64,000 nucleotides of DNA from Pandoraea sp. (lineage in GTDB: Bacteria; Pseudomonadota; Gammaproteobacteria; Burkholderiales; Burkholderiaceae): NCBI RefSeq assembly GCF_004297875.1, contig NZ_SCSK01000029.1, forward strand, positions 1 through 64,000, written 5' to 3'. The notes under the pieces are model-generated. The model was not told where the DNA came from and did not search any database. It saw only the letters and a list, made by a program, of their open reading frames with translations. Shown here piece by piece: positions 39,702-48,441 of the stretch. Numbering within the stretch: position 1 is the stretch's first letter; each line of letters opens with the position of its first letter. The position numbers and the translations under genes are program-made.

Positions 39702-41174
39702 ATGCAAAACCTGAATTTGGCGCCGATCTTGCCGGAGTTTTTCCTGCTGCTCATGATCTTTTTGATCATGATGCTCGACATCTTCATCTCCGACGCCCGT
39801 CGCGGCATTACCTATGGCCTTTCCGTCGCGACGACTGCCGTGCTGACCGTTTGGTACGGCTTGAACAACGGTGATCCCAATTCGCACTATCTGTTCAGCA
39901 ACCTGTTCGTTGCCGATCCGATGTCGAACCTGCTCAAGTCGCTGAGTAGTCTGGCGACCCTGTTCACCTTCGTCTACGCACGCCGTTATCTCGAGGCGCG
40001 GCAATTGTTCCGCGGGGATTTTTTCGTCCTGAGTCTTTTCTCACTGCTCGGCTTGACGGTCATGATCTCCGGCAACAACTTCCTGACCTTGTATCTCGGG
40101 CTGGAACTCATGTCGTTATCGCTGTATGCGCTGGTGGCCCTTTGGCGGACGTCGCCGCGCGCGACCGAGGCCGGCATGAAATATTACGTGCTGGGTGCTT
40201 TGGCATCGGGTTTCCTGCTGTATGGCATGTCGATGATGTACGGCGCCACCGGGTCGCTTGAATTGTCGAAGGTCTTCGAGGTCATCGCCTCGGGGGCGGT
40301 CAACAAAATCGTGCTGGTGTTCGGCCTGGTATTCATTGTCGCGGGCCTGGCTTTCAAGATTGGCGCGGCACCTTTCCACATGTGGATTCCCGACGTATAC
40401 GATGGGGCCCCGACGCCGGTTACGTTGCTGGTCGCTGCGGCACCGAAGCTCGGCGCCTTTGCCTTGCTGTTGCGCCTGTTGGTCGAGGGCATGTTGCCGT
40501 TGGCCATCGACTGGCAGCAAATGCTGGTGATCCTCGCCGTATTGTCCCTCGTGGTCGGCAACCTCACCGCGATTGTGCAGACCAGCTTGAAGCGTATGCT
40601 TGCCTATTCGACGATCTCCCACATGGGGTTCGTACTGCTCGGCCTGCTCTCGGGGGTGGTCAACGGCAAAAGCGACGGCGTAGCGAGCGCCTACGGCTCG
40701 GCGATGTATTACAGCATCATTTATGTCCTGACCACGCTGGGTACGTTCGGCATCATCATGCTGCTGTCCCGCCGAGGTTTCGAGGGTGGTGAGCTCGATG
40801 ACCTCAAGGGGTTGAACCAGCGCAGCCCGTGGTTCGCCTTCATGATGCTGATACTGATGTTCTCGTTGGCTGGCGTGCCGCCGATGGCGGGTTTCTATGC
40901 CAAGCTCGCCGTGCTGCAGGCCGTCGTCAATGCCGGCATGGTCTGGCTGGCCGTGGTCGCGGTGCTCGCTTCGCTGGTCGGGGCCTTCTACTATCTGCGC
41001 GTGGTCAAGTTGATGTACTTCGACGCACCCACCGACACCGAAGCCCTGCAGAGCACCGGATCGATGCGACTGCTGCTGTCGATCAACGGCTTGGCGATGC
41101 TGTGGTTCGGGCTGCTGCCGGGCTCTCTGATGGAATGGTGCCTGAGAACCATTCACCTCACGTTGATTTCCTGA
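39702..41174 (+). CDS. nuoN: NADH-quinone oxidoreductase subunit N
   Basis: A 490-residue antiporter-like membrane subunit with 14 helices. Signatures: NFLTLYLGLELMSLSLYALV, AGLAFKIGAAPFHMWIPDVYDGAP and RMLAYSTISHMGFVLLGLL. Full length. Last recognised structural gene of complex I; the DUF2818 gene starts 14 bases after its stop. Confidence 0.97.
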   Translation: MQNLNLAPILPEFFLLLMIFLIMMLDIFISDARRGITYGLSVATTAVLTVWYGLNNGDPNSHYLFSNLFVADPMSNLLKSLSSLATLFTFVYARRYLEARQLFRGDFFVLSLFSLLGLTVMISGNNFLTLYLGLELMSLSLYALVALWRTSPRATEAGMKYYVLGALASGFLLYGMSMMYGATGSLELSKVFEVIASGAVNKIVLVFGLVFIVAGLAFKIGAAPFHMWIPDVYDGAPTPVTLLVAAAPKLGAFALLLRLLVEGMLPLAIDWQQMLVILAVLSLVVGNLTAIVQTSLKRMLAYSTISHMGFVLLGLLSGVVNGKSDGVASAYGSAMYYSIIYVLTTLGTFGIIMLLSRRGFEGGELDDLKGLNQRSPWFAFMMLILMFSLAGVPPMAGFYAKLAVLQAVVNAGMVWLAVVAVLASLVGAFYYLRVVKLMYFDAPTDTEALQSTGSMRLLLSINGLAMLWFGLLPGSLMEWCLRTIHLTLIS

Positions 41175-41188
41175 ATCCCGGGGCCAAC

Positions 41189-41491
41189 GTGAGTCTATCG
41201 GCGGGCGGGTGGTTGGTCATTTTGTTGGCCCTGGTCGGGGCCAACCTGCCGTTCATCAATCAGCGCCTGTTTGCGTTGATACCGCTGGGCGGCGTTGCGA
41301 AAAGTGCTTGGCTGCGGCTTCTTGAGCTGATCGTCATCTATTTTGTCGTTGGCCTGTTGGCCTGGATGATCGAAGCGCGTATCGGCAATGTGTTTCATCA
41401 GGGCTGGCAGTTCTATGCGGTCACGGCAAGCATGTTTTTGGTCCTCGCGTTTCCCGGCTTCGTTTATCGCTATCTCTGGCGACACCGGTAA
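41189..41491 (+). CDS. DUF2818 membrane protein at the end of the nuo operon (GTG start)
   Basis: A 100-residue protein with three hydrophobic segments: GGWLVILLALVGANLPFI, LRLLELIVIYFVVGLLAWMI and FYAVTASMFLVLAFPGFVYR. It matches the betaproteobacterial DUF2818 family as I recall it. GTG is the start, giving MSLSAGGWL, 14 bases after nuoN and with GGGG before it. Function is unknown. The tight spacing and membrane nature suggest an accessory or assembly factor of complex I (inference). Confidence 0.88.
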   Translation: MSLSAGGWLVILLALVGANLPFINQRLFALIPLGGVAKSAWLRLLELIVIYFVVGLLAWMIEARIGNVFHQGWQFYAVTASMFLVLAFPGFVYRYLWRHR

Positions 41492-41527
41492 CTTAGACTC
41501 GACGCTCCTTACTGTGACGAGACGATC

Positions 41528-42115
41528 ATGCCCGATATCCACTCCCATGAACGCGGGCTAATCGAAACCCGCATCGATGGCGAAACCCTCTTTGATGGAG
41601 CCTTTCTGACGCTCAAGCGGGATCGCGTACGCCTGCCGGATGGCAAGGAGGCTACGCGGGAGTTTCTCGAACATCCCGGCGCGGTGATGGTCATTCCGCT
41701 GTTCGACGATGGACAGGTGTTGATGGAGCGGCAGTTCCGGTATCCGCTGCGCCGGGTCATGTGTGAGTTTCCTGCCGGCAAGCTCGATGCCGACGAGTCG
41801 CCGCTATTCTGCGCCCAGCGCGAACTGCTTGAAGAAACCGGCTATCGCGCCAGTCGCTGGCAGCGCATTACCCGCATCCACCCGGTGATTTCCTACTCCA
41901 CCGAATTCATCGATATCTACCTCGCGCGAGGCCTCAGCGCAGGCCAGCGGCAACTGGACGATGGTGAGTTTCTCGAGACTTTCACGATGCCGGCCACCCA
42001 ATTGCTCGACTGGGTTCGCTGTGGGCAGGTCAGCGACGTGAAAACGGTCATTGGGGCGTTCTGGCTTGAGAAAATTCTTGATGGCCGCTGGTCGGTCGAG
42101 CCGGAAGCCGGATGA
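41528..42115 (+). CDS. Nudix hydrolase, ADP-ribose pyrophosphatase type
   Basis: A 195-residue hydrolase. The Nudix box runs from G84 to Y106: GKLDADE, then the REL-LEETGY helix, with R98, E99, E102 and E103 as metal ligands. Upstream VMVIPLFDDGQVLMERQFRY and the downstream PVISYSTEFIDIYLARGL match ADP-ribose/NDP-sugar pyrophosphatases (NudF-like). Known: breaks ADP-ribose into AMP and ribose 5-phosphate. It follows the DUF2818 gene by 36 bases. Coupling to NAD turnover is suggested by position only. Confidence 0.9.
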   Translation: MPDIHSHERGLIETRIDGETLFDGAFLTLKRDRVRLPDGKEATREFLEHPGAVMVIPLFDDGQVLMERQFRYPLRRVMCEFPAGKLDADESPLFCAQRELLEETGYRASRWQRITRIHPVISYSTEFIDIYLARGLSAGQRQLDDGEFLETFTMPATQLLDWVRCGQVSDVKTVIGAFWLEKILDGRWSVEPEAG

Positions 42116-42221
42116 CGTTGCGTCGTTGGGGGCGGCCGCCGACGATCCTCTGGTTCGACGGGAGCGACCACCCTAAAATGACATTTCGGTGATAATGTAG
42201 CTTTGATCCCACGATGCGAGC

Positions 42222-42689
42222 ATGAAGGTTCTCGATTTGCGCTGCACGCACGGCCATACCTTCGAAGGCTGGTTTGCCTCGGAGGAGGACTTCGTCGACC
42301 AGCAGGCGCGTCATCTTATTACATGCCCGATGTGTGGCGACGAGGTCGTCTCGCGCCTGCCGTCGGCGCCGCGCCTGAATCTGTCGACGCAACGCGACGC
42401 ACAGACGCTCGCGCGACCGGCTGGTGCTGCGCGAGGAGCGGGTGATGCGCAGCAGATTCATCAGCAACTGCAGCAACTATGGCTTCGCGCGGTGCGGCAC
42501 GTCATCGCCAACAGCGAGGATGTCGGCGAGCGCTTTGCCGAAGAAGCGCGGCGTATCCATTATCAAGAGACGCCGGAGCGCAATATTCACGGCGTTGCTT
42601 CGCCCGAGGAAGCCGCTGAACTCATCGAAGAAGGCATCGAAGTCTTGCCGTTGCCGCTGCCCGCCGATTTCAAAGATCGGCTACAGTAA
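42222..42689 (+). CDS. DUF1178 family protein
   Basis: A 155-residue soluble protein of unknown function. The N-terminal zinc-ribbon-like part has C8, H10, H12 (LRCTHGHTFEGWF) and the pair C35 and C38 (CPMCGD). A low-complexity linker follows and the C-terminal half has ANSEDVGERFAEEARRIHY and GVASPEEAAELIEEGIEVLP, conserved in the family. It starts 106 bases after the Nudix gene and is followed by a MaoC gene after 30 bases. Confidence 0.88.
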   Translation: MKVLDLRCTHGHTFEGWFASEEDFVDQQARHLITCPMCGDEVVSRLPSAPRLNLSTQRDAQTLARPAGAARGAGDAQQIHQQLQQLWLRAVRHVIANSEDVGERFAEEARRIHYQETPERNIHGVASPEEAAELIEEGIEVLPLPLPADFKDRLQ

Positions 42690-42719
42690 TCGGGTCTTCA
42701 TCCCCTTCGGAGTGATTCA

Positions 42720-43196
42720 GTGGCCCAGCGGCAAATCGAATTACATTCCCTGGCGCAAATGGTTGGTCAGGAGATTGCAGTCAGCGATTGGCTCACCGTG
42801 ACCCAAGCGTTGATTGATGCCTTTGCCGAGGTCACCGGCGATCGCCAATGGATTCATGTCGATCCGGCGCGAGCGCGACGCGAGTCGCCATTTGGCAGCA
42901 CGATCGCGCACGGGTTTCTGACGCTTGCGCTGCTTCCTGCACAGCTTGACCAACTGGTCTCCATCCGCGATGCTCGAATGACGGTCAACTATGGTCTGAA
43001 TCGGGTTCGCTTTCCAGCGCCAGTGCTTGTCGACAGCCGCATCCGGGTTCATTTGCACCTGCAGTCAGTCGAAGCCATCGAAGCGCCAGAAAGAACTTTC
43101 CAGGTTGTCTGGCGCGCCGAATTCGAAGCGCAGGGCGCCACGAAATCCGTCTGCGTAGCAGAACTGATTGTTCGTTATTATCCGGGCGCAGGCTGA
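42720..43196 (+). CDS. MaoC-like (R)-specific enoyl-CoA hydratase (GTG start)
   Basis: A 158-residue hot-dog-fold hydratase. Hydratase-2 motif with catalytic Asp and His: FAEVTGDRQWIHVDPARARR, followed by GSTIAHGFLTLALLP. Known for the family: hydration of trans-2-enoyl-CoA to (R)-3-hydroxyacyl-CoA, for beta-oxidation or PHA precursor supply. The start is GTG with GGAG before it. It is convergent with the YegP-like gene, 20 bases between stops. Confidence 0.9.
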   Translation: MAQRQIELHSLAQMVGQEIAVSDWLTVTQALIDAFAEVTGDRQWIHVDPARARRESPFGSTIAHGFLTLALLPAQLDQLVSIRDARMTVNYGLNRVRFPAPVLVDSRIRVHLHLQSVEAIEAPERTFQVVWRAEFEAQGATKSVCVAELIVRYYPGAG

Positions 43197-43216
43197 CTCC
43201 GTCCCGGGCTCACGCG

Positions 43217-43552
43217 TCATAACGAGACGTCCGTGACATCGGCTTCCGTTACGGTTTGTTTCAGTAAGTCGATTGCGGCTTGCACGTCCTGATCGGATGC
43301 CAGCATCGGGCTTTGTGCAATGGGTTCGCCATTGCGCGCTTTCAGAATAAAGTAGTGCCGCCCGGCCGTGGAGATCCTGCGTTCGTAACGGCCGCTTTCC
43401 AAAGCATTTTTGCGCACCGATGCAATGCCGTTGCGCGCCGATGCCCGTGCTTTATAGTTCGCGCTCGATACGATGATCTGTCCCTGGCCAGATACCAGGC
43501 GGAATGTGAAATCGCCGTTGGCGGTGCGTCTGAGTTCGAAGGTTCCCGACAT
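43217..43552 (-). CDS. DUF1508 (YegP-like) protein
   Basis: A 111-residue protein made of two DUF1508 repeats: FELRRTANGDFTFRLVSGQGQ with ARNGIASVRKNA, and RHYFILKARNGEPIAQSPM with DVQAAIDLLKQTV. Function unknown; small basic-acidic cytoplasmic protein. The next gene upstream on the same strand is a GST, 154 bases away. Confidence 0.9.
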   Translation of the reverse strand: MSGTFELRRTANGDFTFRLVSGQGQIIVSSANYKARASARNGIASVRKNALESGRYERRISTAGRHYFILKARNGEPIAQSPMLASDQDVQAAIDLLKQTVTEADVTDVSL

Positions 43553-43706
43553 AAGTCCGTCTGTGAATCGTCAAATCCCAGGCCGCTCGGTTGCTGGGGG
43601 CTGCGAAAACAAGTCCCCAGCTTAGCATCGGCATCTGTGCGGCAGGCGGCTAAAATGTTTCCTTTTGTAAGGCATCGCCAACAGTTGCAAGCCGTGTGGG
43701 CGCTGC

Positions 43707-44399
43707 TTAGCGGCGTGCGTATTGCGTGGCGCCAAACAAGATTTCCCGCGCTTTGTCGTCTTGCAAGGCCTTGCGCGCTTCGGCGAGTACCTTGACGCCG
43801 CGCTGTACTGCAGGGCGGGCATCGATGACGTCGAACCATCGCTTGACGTTGGCGAAATCCTCCAACTCCACGCCCTGGTTTTTCCAGGAGCGCAGCCATG
43901 GCCAGATGGCCATATCGGCAATCGTGTAGGTGTCGCCCGCCACATAGGGTACTTCTCCCAGGCGCTTATCGAGCACGCCGTAGAGGCGCTTGGCCTCATT
44001 GGTGTAGCGATTGACCGCGTAGTCGATCTTTTCCGGAGCATAGATCCGGAAGTGGTGGGCCTGTCCCAACATTGGCCCGACACCCCCCATTTGGAACATC
44101 AGCCACTGCAGCGTTTCATATTTGCCACGCACGTCGGCGGGCAGAAATTTTCCCGTTTTGCCAGCGAGGTACAGCAAAATGGCACCGGATTCGAAAATCG
44201 AGATCGGTTTGCCGTCCGGGCCATCCGGATCGACGATGGCGGGAATTTTGTTGTTGGGCGAAATTGCCAGAAACTCCGGCTTGAATTGATCGCCGGCACC
44301 AATATCGATCCCATGCACACGGTAGGGCAAGCCGCACTCCTCCAGCATGATATGCACTTTGTGACCATTGGGCGTGGCCCACGAATAGAGCTCAATCAA
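43707..44399 (-). CDS. Glutathione S-transferase, Ure2p/YghU-like (TTG start)
   Basis: A 230-residue GST. The thioredoxin-like N-terminal domain has ELYSWATPNGHKVHIMLEE, the cis-proline NNKIPAIVDPDG and the glutathione-binding FESGAILLYLA. The C-terminal helical domain has TIADMAIWPWLRSW. YSWATPNGHK with Thr-Pro-Asn is typical of Ure2p-like GSTs, which act on organic peroxides or disulfides. The start is TTG because AAGGAG sits six bases before it; longer frames upstream give basic, non-conserved sequence. Confidence 0.9.
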   Translation of the reverse strand: MIELYSWATPNGHKVHIMLEECGLPYRVHGIDIGAGDQFKPEFLAISPNNKIPAIVDPDGPDGKPISIFESGAILLYLAGKTGKFLPADVRGKYETLQWLMFQMGGVGPMLGQAHHFRIYAPEKIDYAVNRYTNEAKRLYGVLDKRLGEVPYVAGDTYTIADMAIWPWLRSWKNQGVELEDFANVKRWFDVIDARPAVQRGVKVLAEARKALQDDKAREILFGATQYARR

Positions 44400-44607
44400 T
44401 TGATTCTCCTTGAATTTTTCGGCGTCGGGGCGTGCATTTGACCCAGGCGTGGCGCCTTGGCCATGCGCAAGACAGTCACGGATGCGAATGCGCCGTGTGC
44501 GAAAAATTACACCACAGAAATAGGAAGCGCGCTGAGGAGCGCGCCGAGTGCGCGTTCCCGTCAATGCGGGGCGCAAGGATGATCAATGAGGAGGGTTCGC
44601 TGCGAGC

Positions 44608-45366
44608 TCACCGTGTGCGATGGCGCAGATATTCCTGGAACATGGTCTCCATGATGGTCTGCCGCATTTCGCGATGCAGCGGCGCCGGCGGCGAAAAATT
44701 CAGCATTCGCACGACCCAGTCGTGGGGTGCATCGCCCACGTCCAGCGCATTGATGCAACCGGCCGCCTGTGCCAATTGACCAATGAACAGACGTTGCGTC
44801 GGATGAATCGCATGCGAGAGGATCGCGCGATTGACGCCGCCGTGCAGCACGAGCAGTACGGTATCCCAGCCTGGATCGGAGCGCAGCTTGGCGATCGACG
44901 GCAAAATCCGATCCAGCAGTTGGCCGACCGTTTCGCCGCCCAGGAAGCGGCGATCCTCCGAGGCAACACCATCGAACGCGCCGACGAACGCCGCATGAAT
45001 ATCCTGCGGGGCAATCTCGGATAGCCGGCCGCCGCGGATTTCCTGCCATTCCGGCCAGGATTCGAGCGCGATGTCCTGGCCGATTTCGGCAAGCACGTGT
45101 TGGGCCGTTTCGATCGTGCGAGGCAATCCACTGACGATGACGCGGTCGAAGCGAATCGCCTGCGTGGCAAACAACTCTCCCGCTGCGCGGGCCTGCGCGC
45201 GGCCAGCGGCATTGAGTGGAACGCTCTCGGGCACGATGGGTTTGCCGCTGTCGTCAAAATAAGTGACAGCGCCGTGCCGCATTAGATAAATGCGGCGACG
45301 CTTGGGTGGCGCGTACGCATCGGCACTGAGTGGCGCGCCCGGATTCGTCAGTGGCGTGTTCGTCAT
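44608..45366 (-). CDS. Histidine phosphatase family protein
   Basis: A 252-residue enzyme of the phosphoglycerate-mutase-like superfamily. The phosphorylated histidine is H31 in YLMRHGAVTYF; second-site arginine in VIVSGLPRTIETAQ; the distal histidine in LLVLHGGVNRAILSH. The substrate is unknown. The ATG overlaps the stop of the enoyl-CoA hydratase gene in ATGA, so translation is coupled, and it is the last gene of a 3-hydroxyacyl-CoA dehydrogenase-hydratase-phosphatase unit. A weak GCGCGC stem about 65 bases past its stop may end the transcript. Confidence 0.88.
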   Translation of the reverse strand: MTNTPLTNPGAPLSADAYAPPKRRRIYLMRHGAVTYFDDSGKPIVPESVPLNAAGRAQARAAGELFATQAIRFDRVIVSGLPRTIETAQHVLAEIGQDIALESWPEWQEIRGGRLSEIAPQDIHAAFVGAFDGVASEDRRFLGGETVGQLLDRILPSIAKLRSDPGWDTVLLVLHGGVNRAILSHAIHPTQRLFIGQLAQAAGCINALDVGDAPHDWVVRMLNFSPPAPLHREMRQTIMETMFQEYLRHRTR

Positions 45367-46142
45367 TTGTATTGCGCCCGGCGCTTTTCCAGGAACGCGC
45401 TGATTCCCTCCAGACCGTCGCGATGATGCAGCGCCTCGATAAAATTGTCGCGCTCGAGCTGCAACTGCTGGCGCAGGGTGTTGGCGGGCCCCGCCTCGAT
45501 CAGCGCCTTGATGCGGCCAAGCGCATGCGGTGACAGTTGGCTTAACTGTTCGGCCCACGCCAGCGCTGCATCACGCGCCTCACCCGCTTTGACCACACGA
45601 TTGACCAACCCGGCGTTGGCAAGCCGTTGTGCATCGATCGCCTTGCCCTCGAGCAGGATCTCGGTAGCCAATTGGCGCGGCAGCGCAGTGCTGAGAAACC
45701 AGGAGCCCCCGCCGTCAGGCGTCAGCGCAACCTTGGCGTAAGCCATGACGAATTTCGCGTTGTCGGCGGCAACCAGCAAATCGCAGGCCAGCGCCAGCGA
45801 AAAGCCGGCACCCGCGGCGGCGCCTTCGACCGCGCAGATCACCGGCTTGGGGCAGGTGCGGATGGCCTCGACCCATTCGGCCAGCCGATTGATGCTTTCG
45901 GCCTGCACCGACTTGTCCTTGGCGCGATTTTCCAGCAGGCGGTTCAGGTTGCCGCCCGCGCAAAAGAAATTATCGGCCCCGGTCAATACGATGGCTCGCA
46001 CCGACGCGTCGCGCTCGGCGGTGACGATCGCTTCGATGCCGGCCGCATACATGCTGGGATGCAGGGCATTGCGCGCTCCAGGGTTGGACAGCGTCAGGAC
46101 CAGGGTCTGATCGACCCGTTCAGCCAGCAGTTCGGCGCTCAT
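45363..46142 (-). CDS. Enoyl-CoA hydratase/isomerase family; candidate alternative-type oxepin-CoA hydrolase
   Basis: A 259-residue crotonase-fold enzyme. Oxyanion-hole segments: ADNFFCAGGNLNRLL and VEGAAAGAGFSLALACDLL. The second catalytic position is aspartate (ALTPDGGGSWFL), as in PaaG, rather than the glutamate of ordinary hydratases. The sequence agrees with proteins I recall being called alternative-type oxepin-CoA hydrolase in Burkholderia; that name is tentative. It lies one base after the 3-hydroxyacyl-CoA dehydrogenase stop and overlaps the phosphatase start. Confidence 0.85.
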   Translation of the reverse strand: MSAELLAERVDQTLVLTLSNPGARNALHPSMYAAGIEAIVTAERDASVRAIVLTGADNFFCAGGNLNRLLENRAKDKSVQAESINRLAEWVEAIRTCPKPVICAVEGAAAGAGFSLALACDLLVAADNAKFVMAYAKVALTPDGGGSWFLSTALPRQLATEILLEGKAIDAQRLANAGLVNRVVKAGEARDAALAWAEQLSQLSPHALGRIKALIEAGPANTLRQQLQLERDNFIEALHHRDGLEGISAFLEKRRAQYK

Positions 46143-46143
46143 A

Positions 46144-47673
46144 TCAGCTCTCTTCGGTCAGTAGCGAAACGCCGAGCTGCGCGCGGCGGGTCAACCAGGG
46201 CGACGGACGATAACGCGGGTCGCCATAGAAACTTTGCATATTGCGCAGGATCGTCACGATTTCGCGGGCGCCAAGTGCGTCGCCAAGCGTCAACGGACCG
46301 CGCGGATAGCCGAGCCCAAGCGTGACGGCCCGATCGATATCCTGTGCCGACGCAATCTGTTGTTGAGCGATATCGCAACCGATGTTGACGATCGTCGCCA
46401 CCATGCGTTGCACGACGAATCCAGCCGAATCGCGAATCACGCTGACCGGCACGCCGTCTTTGGCCAGCAGCGCGTGGGCGGCGTCGCGCACGTCGGGGCG
46501 CGTAACCGGCGTCGTCATCAGCGTGCGGCGTTTGGCGTCCAGCAATGGAAACAGCGTGTCGAGCGCGACGGTTCGCTGCGCATCCAGTTGCTGTTCGACC
46601 GCACAGGTGGTGGCATCCTGGCCCAGCGGCGTGACGATGATAAGCGCATCGTCCGCAGGCCGCTCGCCTTGGTCAATGATGGCGCCAAGCTTGGTCAGCA
46701 ACTGCATCGTTGCCTCGTGAGCGCGCGTATCGGCGCGACTGACCCAAACGCGTGCCGGCTGTGTGACGGGGGCCGGCGCCTCCGCCGGCACTTGCTGTTT
46801 GCCGTCGACATAGCGGTAGAAGCCTTCGCCCGCCTTGCGTCCGACCAGGCCGCCAGCGAGCCGTACCGCGGTGATCGGCGACGGACGGAAGCGCGCTTCC
46901 TCATAAAATTGATGATAGATGGACTCCATCACCGGATGAGAAACATCAAGTGCCGTGAGGTCGAGCAGCTCGAACGGGCCGAGCCGGAAGCCCGCCTGCT
47001 CACGCATGATGCGGTCGACCGTGGCGAAGTCCGCAATGCCCTCGCTGGCCACGCGCAGCCCCTCGGTATTCATGCCGCGGCCGGCGTGGTTGACGATGAA
47101 TCCGGGCATATCCTTGGCACGCACGGGCGTATGGCCAAGCGTCCGGGTAAGCGTCATCAGGGCGTCGCCGACGGCGCGCCCGGTGCGAAGGCCATCGATG
47201 ACTTCCACGACTTTCATCAGCGGCACGGGGTTGAAGAAGTGGTAGCCCGCGACTCGTTCAGGCTTGGCGCACGCGGCGGCAATCGCCGTAATCGACAACG
47301 ACGACGTATTGGAGGCAAGGATGCAGTCCGGCGCAACAATGCTCTCCAGTTGCTTGAACAGTTCGCGCTTGACGTCAAGTCGCTCGACGATGGCCTCGAT
47401 GACCAGTTGGCAACTGGCGAGATCGGCCAGTTGGGTGCATGGATGCAGGCGCTCGAGCGCGGCCTTGGCCTGTTCGGGGCTCACTTTGCCCTTGGTGGCC
47501 AGCTTGTCCAGGGTGTCTCGCAGGGCGCCCAGGGCAGCGTCGACGGCTGCCGGATTGGCGTCGTAAAGCTTCACGGTGAGCCCGGCTTGCGCGGCGATTT
47601 GGGCAATACCGCGCCCCATGGCGCCGGTGCCGACGAGCCCCAGCGTTTGAATGGCTGTAGAGGGAGAACTCAT
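46144..47673 (-). CDS. 3-hydroxyacyl-CoA dehydrogenase, PaaH (PaaC) type
   Basis: A 509-residue enzyme. Residues about 10-190 are the NAD domain (LGLVGTGAMGRGIAQIAAQAG), with the catalytic histidine in VAGYHFFNPVPLMKVVEV. Two C-terminal 3HCDH domains follow, at about 190-290 and 400-500 (DSAGFVVQRMVATIVNIG). This one-and-a-half-unit layout of about 505 residues is typical of PaaH, which oxidises 3-hydroxyadipyl-CoA in phenylacetate breakdown. A general short-chain role is possible because other paa genes are not in the window. Confidence 0.88.
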   Translation of the reverse strand: MSSPSTAIQTLGLVGTGAMGRGIAQIAAQAGLTVKLYDANPAAVDAALGALRDTLDKLATKGKVSPEQAKAALERLHPCTQLADLASCQLVIEAIVERLDVKRELFKQLESIVAPDCILASNTSSLSITAIAAACAKPERVAGYHFFNPVPLMKVVEVIDGLRTGRAVGDALMTLTRTLGHTPVRAKDMPGFIVNHAGRGMNTEGLRVASEGIADFATVDRIMREQAGFRLGPFELLDLTALDVSHPVMESIYHQFYEEARFRPSPITAVRLAGGLVGRKAGEGFYRYVDGKQQVPAEAPAPVTQPARVWVSRADTRAHEATMQLLTKLGAIIDQGERPADDALIIVTPLGQDATTCAVEQQLDAQRTVALDTLFPLLDAKRRTLMTTPVTRPDVRDAAHALLAKDGVPVSVIRDSAGFVVQRMVATIVNIGCDIAQQQIASAQDIDRAVTLGLGYPRGPLTLGDALGAREIVTILRNMQSFYGDPRYRPSPWLTRRAQLGVSLLTEES

Positions 47674-47793
47674 GATATGCGACTGCGGAGGAGGTTAGAA
47701 TCGGTCAATTGTTTGATTCTATCGTGGCTGGCTCGGCCCGTGGTCGGTGTTTCCACCCTGCGGAACGGCCTGCGCCTTTCTCCTGGAGACAAC

Positions 47794-48441
47794 ATGCTTA
47801 AACTGTGCGGCTTTGCCCTGAGCAACTACTACAACAAAGTGAAGATGGTGCTGCTCGAGAAGGGTGTGCCATTCGAAGAGTCATTTGCCTATCCGAGTCA
47901 GGATGAGGCATTCCTGGCCCGCTCGCCGCTTGGCAAGGTGCCGTTTTTCGAGACGGCGCACGGCACGCTATGCGAATCCCAGCCGATGATCGAATATCTT
48001 GAGGCGCTCCACCCGGAGCCGCCGATGTATTCGCGCGACGCCTTTGCTGCCGGCAAGCAGCGCGAGCTGATTGTCTTTCTCGAACTTCATTTGGAGCTGG
48101 TGGCACGCGAGCTTTATCCGCAGGCGTTCTTTGGCGGCACGCTGAGCGAGAGCGCCCAGGCACGCGTGCACAAGCGCCTCGAACGCCACATCAGCGCCTT
48201 CCGCCAGGTAGCCAGATTCGACCCGTATTTGGCGGGGGAAGAATTCAGCGCGGCCGACTGCGCGGCATTCGTGCATTTGCCCGTGATTGGCTTGGCAACC
48301 CAGCAGATCTACGGCAGCGATATGCTGATCGATCACGGCATCGACTGGAAGGGGTACGTCAAGTTGATCGGCGAGCGGCCCTCGGCCCAGCGCGTGACAG
48401 CTGATCGCAAGGCTTATCTTGCGCAGCACGCCAAGCACTAG
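47794..48441 (+). CDS. Glutathione S-transferase
   Basis: A 215-residue GST. The N-terminal domain is MLKLCGFALSNYYNKVKMVLLEKG...FLARSPLGKVPFFET...ESQPMIEYLEALHPEPP; the C-terminal domain has LAGEEFSAADCAAFVHLPV. Substrate unknown. GGAG lies before the ATG. It is divergent from the PaaH-like gene and its stop codon shares the palindrome CTAG with the stop of the convergent aminotransferase gene. Confidence 0.9.
   Translation: MLKLCGFALSNYYNKVKMVLLEKGVPFEESFAYPSQDEAFLARSPLGKVPFFETAHGTLCESQPMIEYLEALHPEPPMYSRDAFAAGKQRELIVFLELHLELVARELYPQAFFGGTLSESAQARVHKRLERHISAFRQVARFDPYLAGEEFSAADCAAFVHLPVIGLATQQIYGSDMLIDHGIDWKGYVKLIGERPSAQRVTADRKAYLAQHAKH

Noticed and set aside
46234-47793. A long N-terminal extension in frame with the GST gene that starts near 47794.
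   Set aside because: It runs antisense to the PaaH-like gene and has shadow composition; GGAG and the conserved GST start define the true gene.
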